Origin: a virus
IMG/VR virus record: IMGVR_UViG_3300005613_000008
Span: 1-64,000 of that record
Strand: one strand, 5' to 3'
DNA: 64,000 nucleotides
Shown: positions 7,328 through 14,284 of the stretch, piece after piece
Layout of the letters: the number at the start of each line of letters is the position of its first letter
How positions within the stretch are numbered: the stretch's first letter is position 1
Made by a program: the position numbers and the translations under genes
Notes under the pieces: generated by a model
What the model saw: the letters and a program-made list of their open reading frames with translations, nothing else
Database searches by the model: none
Told to the model about the DNA's origin: nothing

Positions 7328-8193
7328 AAGACATCCTGCAACCCCTATTTAAACAGTTTATGCCATTTGCTCAAAAGAGAATGGGATTCAACAAACCGCC
7401 AAGGGTGTTCTTGCGAGATGACCATGAGAATGCTCAAAATCCATTGGGCAAGACTGCTTATTACGACCCAGAGCAGATGTCAGTTACACTTTACATCAAT
7501 GGGCGACACCCGAAAGATATTATGCGCTCTCTATCTCATGAGTTAGTGCATCACACACAGAACTGTAATGGTCAGTTTGACCACGTTGGTGAAATGGGAG
7601 AAGGCTATGCCCAAAATGATGAACATCTCCGTGAAATGGAGAGGCAAGCTTATGAACAAGGCAATTTGTGCTTTCGAGATTGGGAGGATAGCATAAAGGG
7701 CACTATTTACAATGAATCTTTGCAGAAAGGAGCAAAAACTAATATGTCTACTAAAGATTGGAAGAATAGAGAGCTACCAACTCTTCTAACAGAGAAGTGG
7801 GGCTTTTCATTTAATCTTCTTACTGAGTCTCAAGATGAAGAGGCACTCAATGAAGAGGAAGAAGAGATTGAGGAAGGTCAGTCTTCTTCTAGCCGCGAAC
7901 TAACCCCAGATCGTGAACAAAACGATGATCGTCGTTCTTCTACCAAAACTCGTCCAATGGAAGAGGGTGAAGATAAAAAGCCAGACGAAGATGGCGATGG
8001 TGTTCCAGACTATGCCGATAAAAAGCCCGGCAAAGATGATAACGAAGAAAAAGAAGAGAAGTCCGACAAAGATATGTCTAAGGTACCACCCCAGCTTCGT
8101 AAACATGTCAAGGGCAAGATGGATGAAGCTCAGATTCGTCAGCTAATCCGCAAACTTGTAAAAGAAGCAATGATCAAAAAGGAGACCAAGTAA
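7324..8193 (+). CDS. HExxH zinc metallopeptidase with acidic, Ca-binding-like tail
   Basis: A 289-residue protein. The N-terminal ~125 residues form a zincin-like domain with HExxH at residues 72-76 ('LSHELVHHTQ') and a downstream 'REMERQAYEQGN' helix that may supply the third zinc ligand. Residues ~170-260 are acidic and low-complexity and include 'DEDGDGVPDYADKKPG', a D-x-D-x-D-G loop like EF-hand or thrombospondin type 3 repeats. The C-terminus 'QIRQLIRKLVKEAM' is a basic amphipathic helix of a type also seen in the genes at 8714 and 9490. It could be a virion-associated peptidase. No signal peptide. Confidence 0.7.
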   Translation: MKDILQPLFKQFMPFAQKRMGFNKPPRVFLRDDHENAQNPLGKTAYYDPEQMSVTLYINGRHPKDIMRSLSHELVHHTQNCNGQFDHVGEMGEGYAQNDEHLREMERQAYEQGNLCFRDWEDSIKGTIYNESLQKGAKTNMSTKDWKNRELPTLLTEKWGFSFNLLTESQDEEALNEEEEEIEEGQSSSSRELTPDREQNDDRRSSTKTRPMEEGEDKKPDEDGDGVPDYADKKPGKDDNEEKEEKSDKDMSKVPPQLRKHVKGKMDEAQIRQLIRKLVKEAMIKKETK

Positions 8194-8462
8194 TGGGTAA
8201 GAAATGGAAAAGACTATTAGTTCAACGCAGAGCTAATGGTAGAGTTGATATGCCTACGGTGCGTTCAGAGCCAGTTGTTTCTAACTCTGAGATGATTGAA
8301 AAATTGGAAGTTGTTTCCCCAACAACAGAACCGGAACCGGAAGTTATTGAAGAAGTTATTTCTTCTGAACCCGAAGTTGTTGAAGAAGAGTCAGTTACAG
8401 AGGCACCAAAACCAAAGCGCCGACGTTCTACTCGCTTTAAAAAGAGTACAAGTGAGGCTTGA
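8193..8462 (+). CDS. Low-complexity Pro/Glu-rich protein with basic ends
   Basis: An 89-residue protein with basic termini (MGKKWKRLLVQRRANGR and 'PKRRRSTRFKKSTSEA') and an acidic middle with imperfect repeats of 'EPEV(I/V)EE'. It is coupled to the peptidase gene by a TAATG junction. The charge layout suggests a disordered linker or nucleic-acid-associated protein, possibly part of an internal core. No domain is recognised. Confidence 0.55.
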   Translation: MGKKWKRLLVQRRANGRVDMPTVRSEPVVSNSEMIEKLEVVSPTTEPEPEVIEEVISSEPEVVEEESVTEAPKPKRRRSTRFKKSTSEA

Positions 8463-8704
8463 TGATGTCAAAATGGCATGATTTTCTTGATGGAAAAGAA
8501 CTTAGAAAAGACCTTGAGAGCATTTTAGAGAACATAGAAGCAGAACTCAAGGAGCTTAAAGCTCGTTCTTTGACAGAAGAAGCCAGATTATCATCTATTA
8601 GAGATAACTTAACCGAAGCTAGACTAAAAGTCAAGAGACTAAAGCACGAAAATTCTATTTTAAAAAATAAAGTCTCCATACTTGAGGAAGACTTAGACCT
8701 GTAG
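8462..8704 (+). CDS. Small coiled-coil protein
   Basis: An 80-residue, almost entirely helical protein beginning MMSKWHDFLDGKELRKDL. From residue ~12 to the end it shows heptad spacing of Leu/Ile ('LKARSLTEEARLSSIRDNL'), so it should form a coiled-coil dimer or bundle. ATG 8462 overlaps the upstream stop as TGATG; a second ATG at 8465 is an alternative. 'KWHDFLDGKE' loosely recalls the W-x-x-FL motif in neighbouring candidate capsid-targeted proteins. A scaffold or core role is possible but not shown. Confidence 0.6.
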   Translation: MMSKWHDFLDGKELRKDLESILENIEAELKELKARSLTEEARLSSIRDNLTEARLKVKRLKHENSILKNKVSILEEDLDL

Positions 8705-8713
8705 GAGACTTTT

Positions 8714-9493
8714 ATGTCTAAACTCTATAACAGCATAGACGAACTCATGCTTGAGCTGGAAGATGAAGATGGCGACCCCGTTGGTGGTCGCACTATCGCT
8801 ATTGTGCCCGGTGCTTTCAAACCACCACATCTGGGGCATTTAGATATGGTTCGCCAGTATGCCCAGCAAGCAGACGAAGTAGTTATTCTAATCTCTTCTC
8901 CACTCAAAGCAAGCAGGGGTGTAGGTGGTAAACCAATCACAGCTAGGCAATCTATGGAAATCTGGGAAATGCTTCTTGATGATGCTGGACTTCCGAATGT
9001 AAAGCTTGAAGTTTCTCCAAAGCCATCTCCAGTTACAGCAACATATGACTTCATCGATGAAGAAGGTCCATTAGAGCCTGGAATAAATGTGATTCTTGGT
9101 GCTAGCCAAAAGGGTGGCGATTTCAAACGCTGGAAGGGTGCTACAAAGTATGTTAAATCAGGTGTGAACTTGCTCCCTCCAGAAGAAACAGCCGTAGTTC
9201 CAGCCAACAGACCCTCTGGGGAGCCGTACAGTGCCACTGACGCTCGCAAAATGTTAGAGCAGGGTGAGAACGCCGATGAGTTTTTTGGAGACGGCAGAAC
9301 CGATTCTGTGAGATCTGTGCTTGGTCTTGAATCACTAGACGAGATGTTTGCCATGGCTGGTGGTGCTATCCAAGGATACGGAGCGCCGCTTGGTATGAGA
9401 AAAAGAAGAAAGAAGAAACAAAGTGAGTACAATGAGTTATACTTATACAAAGAAGTTTTGAAACTACTTATGAAGGAAGGAATAGTCAAATGA
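8714..9493 (+). CDS. HxGH-family nucleotidyltransferase (cytidylyl/adenylyltransferase-like)
   Basis: A 259-residue protein with a clear Rossmann nucleotidyltransferase domain. 'VPGAFKPPHLGHLDMV' (about residues 31-46) holds the HxGH ATP/CTP site, and 'PYSATDARKML' (~173-183) matches the (S/T)-x-x-x-R signature of the class that includes NMN adenylyltransferase and phosphopantetheine adenylyltransferase. Substrate specificity cannot be read. Non-standard parts are an acidic N-terminus ('ELMLELEDEDGD') and a basic C-terminus ('MRKRRKKK') ending in an amphipathic 'LYKEVLKLLMKEGIVK'. GGAG lies eight bases before ATG. The extensions suggest it is bound to a particle or complex, perhaps a virion component. 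Confidence 0.75.
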   Translation: MSKLYNSIDELMLELEDEDGDPVGGRTIAIVPGAFKPPHLGHLDMVRQYAQQADEVVILISSPLKASRGVGGKPITARQSMEIWEMLLDDAGLPNVKLEVSPKPSPVTATYDFIDEEGPLEPGINVILGASQKGGDFKRWKGATKYVKSGVNLLPPEETAVVPANRPSGEPYSATDARKMLEQGENADEFFGDGRTDSVRSVLGLESLDEMFAMAGGAIQGYGAPLGMRKRRKKKQSEYNELYLYKEVLKLLMKEGIVK

Positions 9494-10275
9494 AGACCCC
9501 AGAAGATTTGCTCAGAGAGAATGTAAGAGATTTGATCTCTCTTGTCAAGAAAAGAAACAAAAATAAAGTCTCTGAAGAACGCCAACTACGTCAGATCATT
9601 AGAGAATTTCTGAAGCATGAACTTAAAGAAGTTTCAACACCTGATAGTGATCCTTCTCCACATAAATCTACTGGAATCAATGTTCTTGAAGATCTTCTAA
9701 AGAAGATTGTTCCACAGATCGAGGACGACTATAAACTTCTTACAACCTCTGAAGAGCAGCGTGATTCTTATCGTGCTCACATCATTCAGGCTACTGTTCA
9801 GACTCTTACCCCCGTTGATCTAAACAACGATGCTCCCGATCAGGAACCTAAAAGTGCTGGTCTAGAAGAAGAGGTTGATGTTCAAATTTCCGATGATGAT
9901 GGCGAAGATGATATGTTCATTGATATCCGTAGTGACAAAGAGAAAGCATCTGAGGACGAGAAAGAAGAAGAAGATCCAAGGGATGCTTTCGGTATCGAAG
10001 GTAAAGATACCACAGGTCGCAACATGGCGTATACAACTTTCAAGAAAATCGAATCTCAAATCATCGATGCTTACGATATGCTCTCTAATCCTGAAGATCA
10101 AGAAATCTTCTTTGATTATCTGATCGCAAACCTTAAACTTTACTTTGACAAGTTTGAGGGAGAGATCATACCCAACGTCAAAGAGCCCACCAATCAAGCT
10201 TACGATACAGCCAAGCAAGAACAGCCTGCTGCTGGGGGAGAAGGCGAAGAAGAACAATTGGATCTAGAAATCTAA
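9490..10275 (+). CDS. Acidic hypothetical protein, possible internal or scaffold component
   Basis: A 261-residue, strongly acidic protein. The N-terminal ~50 residues are basic and helical, with 'QLRQIIREFLKHELKE' matching the R-x-(I/L)-I-R-x-(F/L)-(L/V)-K motif at the end of the peptidase at 7324. Residues ~125-165 are a D/E-rich low-complexity stretch, then a helical domain ('FKKIESQIIDAYDML', 'LIANLKLYFDKF') and an acidic tail. Start ATGA overlaps the previous gene. It closes a five-gene coupled block. A core or scaffold-like protein is an inference from composition. Confidence 0.55.
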   Translation: MKTPEDLLRENVRDLISLVKKRNKNKVSEERQLRQIIREFLKHELKEVSTPDSDPSPHKSTGINVLEDLLKKIVPQIEDDYKLLTTSEEQRDSYRAHIIQATVQTLTPVDLNNDAPDQEPKSAGLEEEVDVQISDDDGEDDMFIDIRSDKEKASEDEKEEEDPRDAFGIEGKDTTGRNMAYTTFKKIESQIIDAYDMLSNPEDQEIFFDYLIANLKLYFDKFEGEIIPNVKEPTNQAYDTAKQEQPAAGGEGEEEQLDLEI

Positions 10276-10303
10276 TTGACAACCAGTATTTCTGTGTTAT
10301 GAT
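10276..10303 (+). promoter_or_regulatory. Strong sigma70-like promoter, transcript predicted leaderless
   Basis: TTGACA at 10276-10281, 16-nt spacer, TATGAT at 10298-10303, directly after the upstream stop. The expected start of transcription, about seven bases after the -10, falls on the ATG at 10310, and there is no ribosome site between them. The -10 context GTGTTATG also occurs in the promoter at 18753. Confidence 0.65.
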
Positions 10304-10309
10304 CTTTAT

Positions 10310-10657
10310 ATGAAGAAGAGAAGATCAAAATATAAATACAAGAGTGTTGTAAATAAGTTATTAGATAATAATATTTTAAATGAAAGTAATCTAACATTCA
10401 TTGATAGTATGACTTTAGAAGATTTGATTGCTGTTAAGTTAGAGCTTTCTGCAAGACACATTAATAATAAACTTTATGCTTTTAATCTATTATCTAATAC
10501 TAATAGACTAGTTAAGGAAGCAATAATTAAATTTGCTATCAGTGCTACTCAATCTAAGGTGGATGCAGCTAGATTCCTTGGAATCGATTACGAAGGTCTG
10601 CGTAAGTTAGTAAATGAGTATGGCTTGCAGGATTATTTTAATGAAATTAATAATTGA
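10310..10657 (+). CDS. Fis-type helix-turn-helix protein
   Basis: A 115-residue basic protein beginning MKKRRSKYKYKSVVNKLL. The C-terminal ~45 residues, including 'ATQSKVDAARFLGIDYEGL', match the Fis/HTH_8 pattern: a helix, then an A-A-x-x-L-G-I turn and a recognition helix. It should bind DNA and act as a transcription regulator. The middle is helical and may dimerise. It sits directly behind a host-like promoter whose predicted transcription start coincides with its ATG, which fits early expression from a leaderless message. Its regulatory targets are unknown. Confidence 0.7.
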   Translation: MKKRRSKYKYKSVVNKLLDNNILNESNLTFIDSMTLEDLIAVKLELSARHINNKLYAFNLLSNTNRLVKEAIIKFAISATQSKVDAARFLGIDYEGLRKLVNEYGLQDYFNEINN

Positions 10658-11333
10658 AAACTTCAGAAGATTCTTGACAGAACAAAATTTTATTTCTGAG
10701 TTTCCATTGGAACAAGATGAAGAAGGCAACATTATTCTTTATCATGTTTCTGGAGCAGAAGACATTGAAGAACTAGACCCTGATGTTGCTGCAAGGAATC
10801 TAAAGAACTACACCCAACAAGAATACAGAAGTTGGGACAGACCTAGGGTTTTCTTTTTTACTCGTCTCGGACAAGAAGACACGGGTATTGGAAGGATTGA
10901 TGGTGTCCCCTATCGTGTTAGGTTGAGACCAAATCAACTCTATCCAATTATAGATGACCCAGCAGGACTATCATCCAAGCAAGAACAACAGAATTGGATG
11001 GAAGCAAACATACCTGAGTTTGCAGAGAAGATGCAAGAAGCACAGAAGTGCTCGTCTTCAGAGCAATACAATCAGTGGCACATCTGCACCAAGACACCAG
11101 ATTCGGATGGACTCTACTACACAAATGAGCGCCACGCAGGCAAGACTCTGATGGTGGATAATCCTAAGTTCCATCATCTCAAACCAAACACATATGAAAT
11201 GGTTGCACAACTAGCAGAAGAACGTTATAATAGTATAGGATTCATTTACCCACAGAGCGGGGATCAAAACAATCAGATTGTTGCTTTGTGGCGTAAGGTT
11301 CCAGCAGAGAGATTAGAACAAGATTTCTACTAG
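10641..11333 (+). CDS. Uncharacterised protein with candidate capsid-targeting N-terminus, possibly ADP-ribosyltransferase-like
   Basis: A 230-residue protein. ATG 10641 gives MKLIIENFRRFLTEQN, the fourth copy of the MK-x-x-x-x-x-(W/F)-x-x-F-L-x-E motif, with L-T-E as a possible cleavage site; it overlaps the regulator gene by 17 nt. The body reads 'NIILYHVSGAEDIEEL', then 'PRVFFFTRLGQEDTG', then 'YRVRLRPNQLYPIIDDP'. This order of a His-containing strand, 'fF' strand and 'Y-x-V/L' strand is reminiscent of some ADP-ribosyltransferase-fold toxins. That is weak evidence, and no complete R/H-S-E triad can be confirmed by eye. Confidence 0.5.
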   Translation: MKLIIENFRRFLTEQNFISEFPLEQDEEGNIILYHVSGAEDIEELDPDVAARNLKNYTQQEYRSWDRPRVFFFTRLGQEDTGIGRIDGVPYRVRLRPNQLYPIIDDPAGLSSKQEQQNWMEANIPEFAEKMQEAQKCSSSEQYNQWHICTKTPDSDGLYYTNERHAGKTLMVDNPKFHHLKPNTYEMVAQLAEERYNSIGFIYPQSGDQNNQIVALWRKVPAERLEQDFY

Positions 11334-11341
11334 GAGGAATA

Positions 11342-11590
11342 ATGATTGGAAATACTGTTTGGACTAAGTTTGGAGATAATTGTCTTCGCTTTGGAAAGGT
11401 AGTAGAAGAGAAGATTAAGGATGGATGGGCTTTCGTTCGTGTTGATTGGGTAGATGACGAAGCTTTTGAGATGGATCGCCAACGCATAATTGAACTAAGA
11501 AACTATGATAAGTATGATGTTTGGCATAGAGTAGATAAAATTTCCTTCTTTAACAAAGAGGGACTAATTAAGACAATCAACAAACTATAA
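11342..11590 (+). CDS. Small SH3-like protein
   Basis: An 82-residue protein with a near-perfect AGGAGG ribosome site seven bases before ATG 11342. It begins MIGNTVWTKFGDNCLRFGKV and continues with strand-like 'GWAFVRVDWVDDEAF'. The layout of alternating hydrophobic strands around a Gly-rich start resembles the other small barrel proteins here, although the GD-L motif is not exact. It ends with an aromatic/basic stretch ('KISFFNKEGLIKTI'). It is the last gene before the Ser tRNA region. Function unknown. Confidence 0.6.
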   Translation: MIGNTVWTKFGDNCLRFGKVVEEKIKDGWAFVRVDWVDDEAFEMDRQRIIELRNYDKYDVWHRVDKISFFNKEGLIKTINKL

Positions 11591-11607
11591 AAATGTTCTT
11601 TCCCGAT

Positions 11608-11720
11608 GACTCGGCGGGTTTTTAATGGTTATTGGAACCTTATCTAACATGTTCCATCGGATTGCGAGCCGTAAATAAACTGTAGGTTAGCTGCGACGAG
11701 CAAGAGAGTCGTACCGAGTC
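11608..11720 (+). ncRNA. Candidate structured RNA upstream of tRNA-Ser
   Basis: No ORF fits this 113-nt stretch. Its ends, GACTCGG (11608-11614) and CCGAGTC (11714-11720), are perfectly complementary over 7 bp and are followed by TTTT. Inside are GGAAC/GTTCC (5 bp), CGAC/GTCG extended by wobble pairs, and CTAAC in the first loop complementary to a downstream GTTAG, which could form a pseudoknot. tRNA-Ser begins four bases later, so it could be a separate small RNA, a processing signal or a leader. It lacks a T-arm, so it is not a tRNA. An alternative CCCG/CGGG hairpin at 11602-11618 followed by TTTTT competes and could be a terminator. Confidence 0.4.
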
Positions 11721-11724
11721 TTTT

Positions 11725-11814
11725 GGTGAGGTGTCCGAGTGGCTTAAGGAACTGGTCTAGAAAACCAGCGTAGGGGAAACCCTACCGTGGGTTCAAATCC
11801 CACCCTCACCGCCA
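11725..11814 (+). tRNA. tRNA-Ser (anticodon AGA)
   Basis: A complete class II tRNA: 7-bp acceptor stem GGTGAGG/CCTCACC, D-arm, anticodon stem CTGGT/ACCAG around loop CTAGAAA (anticodon AGA), a long variable arm, T-stem GTGGG/CCCAC with TTCAAAT loop, discriminator G and encoded CCA. It would read UCU, a serine codon used heavily in this window. A34 in a serine tRNA is unusual in bacteria and would normally need conversion to inosine. From 11815 to 11902 I see nothing firm except a CTAGTTA at 11853. Confidence 0.93.
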
Positions 11815-11902
11815 TTTTTATTTTTAACTAATAAGAATCTTAGTACTATTGACTAGTTAATAAGAGTTGAGACATTTTGTATGTACACTCTTATTGACTA
11901 TT

Positions 11903-12853
11903 ATGTTTAACAAAGTTAATTTATTATTTTTATTCTTATTCTCATGCGTAAATGAATTTATAGTAGCACCACAAAAGATTATCGAAGTAGAAGCTGTATT
12001 AGAAGATTCAGCGCCTCCGATTCTTGTGGAATCTTTAGAAACTGAAGTTGTTATTGATTATTTTGAGCAACCAATAAAGCCAGAAGCTTTGGATGTTCTT
12101 GTCGTTCTTGATACCTCTTGTTCAATGAGAGATGATTATGAAAAGCTTTCTATTGGTTTAGAGTTGCTTAGAGAAGATATAGAACTTTTGACACACGATT
12201 ATCAAATAGGGATCATAAATTCTTCTTTGGCTTATAATGACTCTAAGCCATATTTTATTGGACCTTTTGATAGGAACACAAACTCGATAGACCTGCTGTT
12301 AGCACCAGCGATTTTATTTAGCGACTTTTATGAAGTAGCATTTCAGTCACATTATCAGTTTGCAACCTCAACAAGTGAAGGAGTTCAATTCCTTAGAAGT
12401 GGTGTAGATAAAATGATAATCTATATCAGCGACGAGAACGAACAAAGCATTATTCCTGTTTCTACATTTAACCAGTGGCTTGAAGATTACCACCAAGATG
12501 TACAATATGATGTTGTTTCGATCGCAATTGTGCCGACTTCTGACACTAGTTGTGCTTATTCTCCAAGCGATATTGGAGTTAGATATCAAGAACTAATGAA
12601 CTATTACAACAAGAATGTTATAGATTTTTGTGGTGATTGGCAACTAGCTTTGGCAGATAGTAGTTTTTTGTTATCTGAGACTACTCATCTAAAATTATCC
12701 AAAATTCCAATAGAGGACTCAATTGTTGTTTACCAAGATGGTATAGAAGAAAATATGTGGTATTACTTACAATCAACCAATACTGTATATTTTGAGTTCC
12801 CAATGAATGAGGGGGCAGTAATCAAAGTCGGTTACGACTCTGTAGTAAGATAA
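11903..12853 (+). CDS. Secreted vWA-domain lipoprotein
   Basis: A 316-residue protein from ATG 11903; an upstream TTG at 11867 is possible, but the ATG gives a clean signal. MFNKVNLLFLFLFSC is a short lipoprotein signal peptide with a lipobox-like F-S-C at the cleavage site. Residues ~60-250 form a von Willebrand A domain: 'VLVVLDTSCSM' supplies the MIDAS D-x-S-x-S, and 'MIIYISDENE' is the later vWA strand. The C-terminal ~70 residues ('SIVVYQDGIEENMWYY' onward) resemble the extra beta domain of bacterial secreted vWA proteins. It should be anchored in the host envelope. Rare in phages; envelope remodelling or superinfection exclusion is possible. Confidence 0.75.
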   Translation: MFNKVNLLFLFLFSCVNEFIVAPQKIIEVEAVLEDSAPPILVESLETEVVIDYFEQPIKPEALDVLVVLDTSCSMRDDYEKLSIGLELLREDIELLTHDYQIGIINSSLAYNDSKPYFIGPFDRNTNSIDLLLAPAILFSDFYEVAFQSHYQFATSTSEGVQFLRSGVDKMIIYISDENEQSIIPVSTFNQWLEDYHQDVQYDVVSIAIVPTSDTSCAYSPSDIGVRYQELMNYYNKNVIDFCGDWQLALADSSFLLSETTHLKLSKIPIEDSIVVYQDGIEENMWYYLQSTNTVYFEFPMNEGAVIKVGYDSVVR

Positions 12854-13497
12854 TGAAGACACAAATGGGCGATGTAATGCGTGAAGCCTATAGACGCAAC
12901 TGGATTACAACACGCGATGGTAACGTTGCTGCGAGAATCAAAAATAAAAATAAAATTTATTTTACCCCCTCTGGTATCAACAAAAATTTAATCACACCAG
13001 ATAATATAATAAGCGGAAGAATTTTAGAAAACGGAGGAATAGATTTTATAAGTTCCCATAATTATCAGCCAACTGGTGAATGGGAAATGCACTATTTGAT
13101 ACTCAAGGATGCTAACACAACACTTAGCTCAGTACATCTCCATCCACCAAATATAGTTGCTGCCATGTTTGCAGGATGGGATTTACAGCAAATGGTAAAG
13201 CCATTTCCAGAAGTCTATCGATACACTCGTGTTGGTCATAATGTCGCTGCTTGGAATGCACTATCAAAAGAACTTGCAAACCATACAGCTATCAATCTTG
13301 GAATAAAAGAAGGATTTCGTAAGTTTGACATCGTAGGTCAAAAAAATCATGGTGTCACAGCAGTAGGAAAAAATCCTTGGGAAGCGTTTGAACATATAGA
13401 AAGAGTTGAACATATTTGTCAGATTGTGTTAGCATCTGGTGTGAAGCCACCGGAGAAAGATAATGCAAAACCCAAAAAATTCAATTTGTCTCTTTGA
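12853..13497 (+). CDS. Class II aldolase/adducin-family protein
   Basis: A 214-residue class II aldolase-fold protein. Motifs: 'TTRDGNVAARI' with 'YFTPSGINK' (phosphate/substrate site), 'EWEMH' (catalytic Glu), 'SSVHLHPPN' (zinc HxH) and 'QKNHGVTAVGKNPWEAF' (third zinc His). The family includes L-fuculose-phosphate and rhamnulose-phosphate aldolases, ribulose-phosphate 4-epimerase and methylthioribulose-phosphate dehydratase; specificity is not clear. It is coupled to the vWA gene (TAATG) and overlaps the phosphomannomutase gene by 35 nt, so it probably acts on a sugar phosphate in the same pathway. Confidence 0.85.
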   Translation: MKTQMGDVMREAYRRNWITTRDGNVAARIKNKNKIYFTPSGINKNLITPDNIISGRILENGGIDFISSHNYQPTGEWEMHYLILKDANTTLSSVHLHPPNIVAAMFAGWDLQQMVKPFPEVYRYTRVGHNVAAWNALSKELANHTAINLGIKEGFRKFDIVGQKNHGVTAVGKNPWEAFEHIERVEHICQIVLASGVKPPEKDNAKPKKFNLSL

Positions 13498-14284
13498 TGT
13501 AGACGGAACACTAACTGAGTCTAGAAAAAGAATAAACAAACCAATGTTAGAGGTACTCAGAGAACTCTCGTTCACAACAGAAATTGGCTTACTAACTGGT
13601 TCTGGACTAGAATATATCAAAGAACAACTTTGGCCACTATTGGCTGACCAAGAGTTAAGTCTCAATTGTCACGTCTTGCCGTGCAATGGGGTTGAATATT
13701 ATATTCCAAACCCAGAAACACCCGGCAGTTTCATAGAAATTCATAAGAATTCTATGGAAGCAAAGATTGGCTTTGAGAAGTTCCAGGCAATTATGAAAAC
13801 AATAATGGTTCTTCAGGCGCAGATTGCTGAGGCTGATTACGATATTTCTTTCTCTGGGCATCACATCCAGAATCGTGAGTCCACAATCAATTGGTCACCT
13901 ATTGGCAGGAATGCTAATACAGGCGAACGACAGCAATTTGTGGCTATGGATAAGATTTACGGAATCAGAAAAAAGTTTATTCACGAGTTTAAAAAGAGAA
14001 TGAAGAAAGAAGCGGTAGACGATGTGATTATCAAACTTGCTGGTGATACATCATTTGACATTTATCCAGTTGGTTGGGATAAAACTTATGCTCTAAAACA
14101 TTTTCCAGAAGACCAGTGGGATTGCTTTTTTGTTGGTGATCGTTGTTTTCCTGACGGCAACGACTTTGAAATTTTTGAAGCACTCTCACCGCTTGGGAGA
14201 TCCTTTGAGACTTCTGGTCCAGAAGAAACAATTGAAATCATAGATTTACATCTACATAAACTATTAGGAGCAATAGATGAATAA
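13463..14284 (+). CDS. HAD-superfamily phosphomannomutase (eukaryotic PMM type)
   Basis: A 273-residue HAD protein. It opens with 'CLFDVDGTLTESRKRI', the D-x-D-G-T nucleophile/acid motif, and has 'NRESTINWSPIGRNA', the substrate-binding N-x-SPIGR signature of eukaryotic-type phosphomannomutase, then 'DTSFDIYPVGWDKTY' and 'FFVGDRCFPDGND', the conserved Mg-binding HAD motif. It should interconvert mannose-6- and mannose-1-phosphate, or a close hexose. The PMM type differs from the phosphohexomutases of most bacteria, which suggests lateral acquisition. GGAGA precedes ATG 13463. It sits between an aldolase and a cytidylyltransferase, consistent with activated-sugar synthesis. Confidence 0.85.
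   Translation: MQNPKNSICLFDVDGTLTESRKRINKPMLEVLRELSFTTEIGLLTGSGLEYIKEQLWPLLADQELSLNCHVLPCNGVEYYIPNPETPGSFIEIHKNSMEAKIGFEKFQAIMKTIMVLQAQIAEADYDISFSGHHIQNRESTINWSPIGRNANTGERQQFVAMDKIYGIRKKFIHEFKKRMKKEAVDDVIIKLAGDTSFDIYPVGWDKTYALKHFPEDQWDCFFVGDRCFPDGNDFEIFEALSPLGRSFETSGPEETIEIIDLHLHKLLGAIDE

Noticed and set aside
8725-9585. Long minus-strand ORF (286 aa)
   Set aside because: It lies opposite the HxGH nucleotidyltransferase gene, has a serine/proline-rich composition and no ribosome site; it is a shadow of the + strand gene.
10614-10640. Upstream in-frame start for the 10641 gene
   Set aside because: It would add nine residues from inside the regulator gene and break the shared MK-x-x-x-x-x-F-x-x-FL N-terminus.
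11602-11624. CCCG/CGGG hairpin followed by TTTTT as a firm terminator
   Set aside because: The stem is only 4 bp with a 9-base loop and competes with the longer 11608-11720 pairing, so I did not list it as a terminator.
11848-11895. TTGACT/TTGAGA elements before the vWA gene as a sigma70 promoter
   Set aside because: No acceptable -10 box at 16-18 nt from either element.
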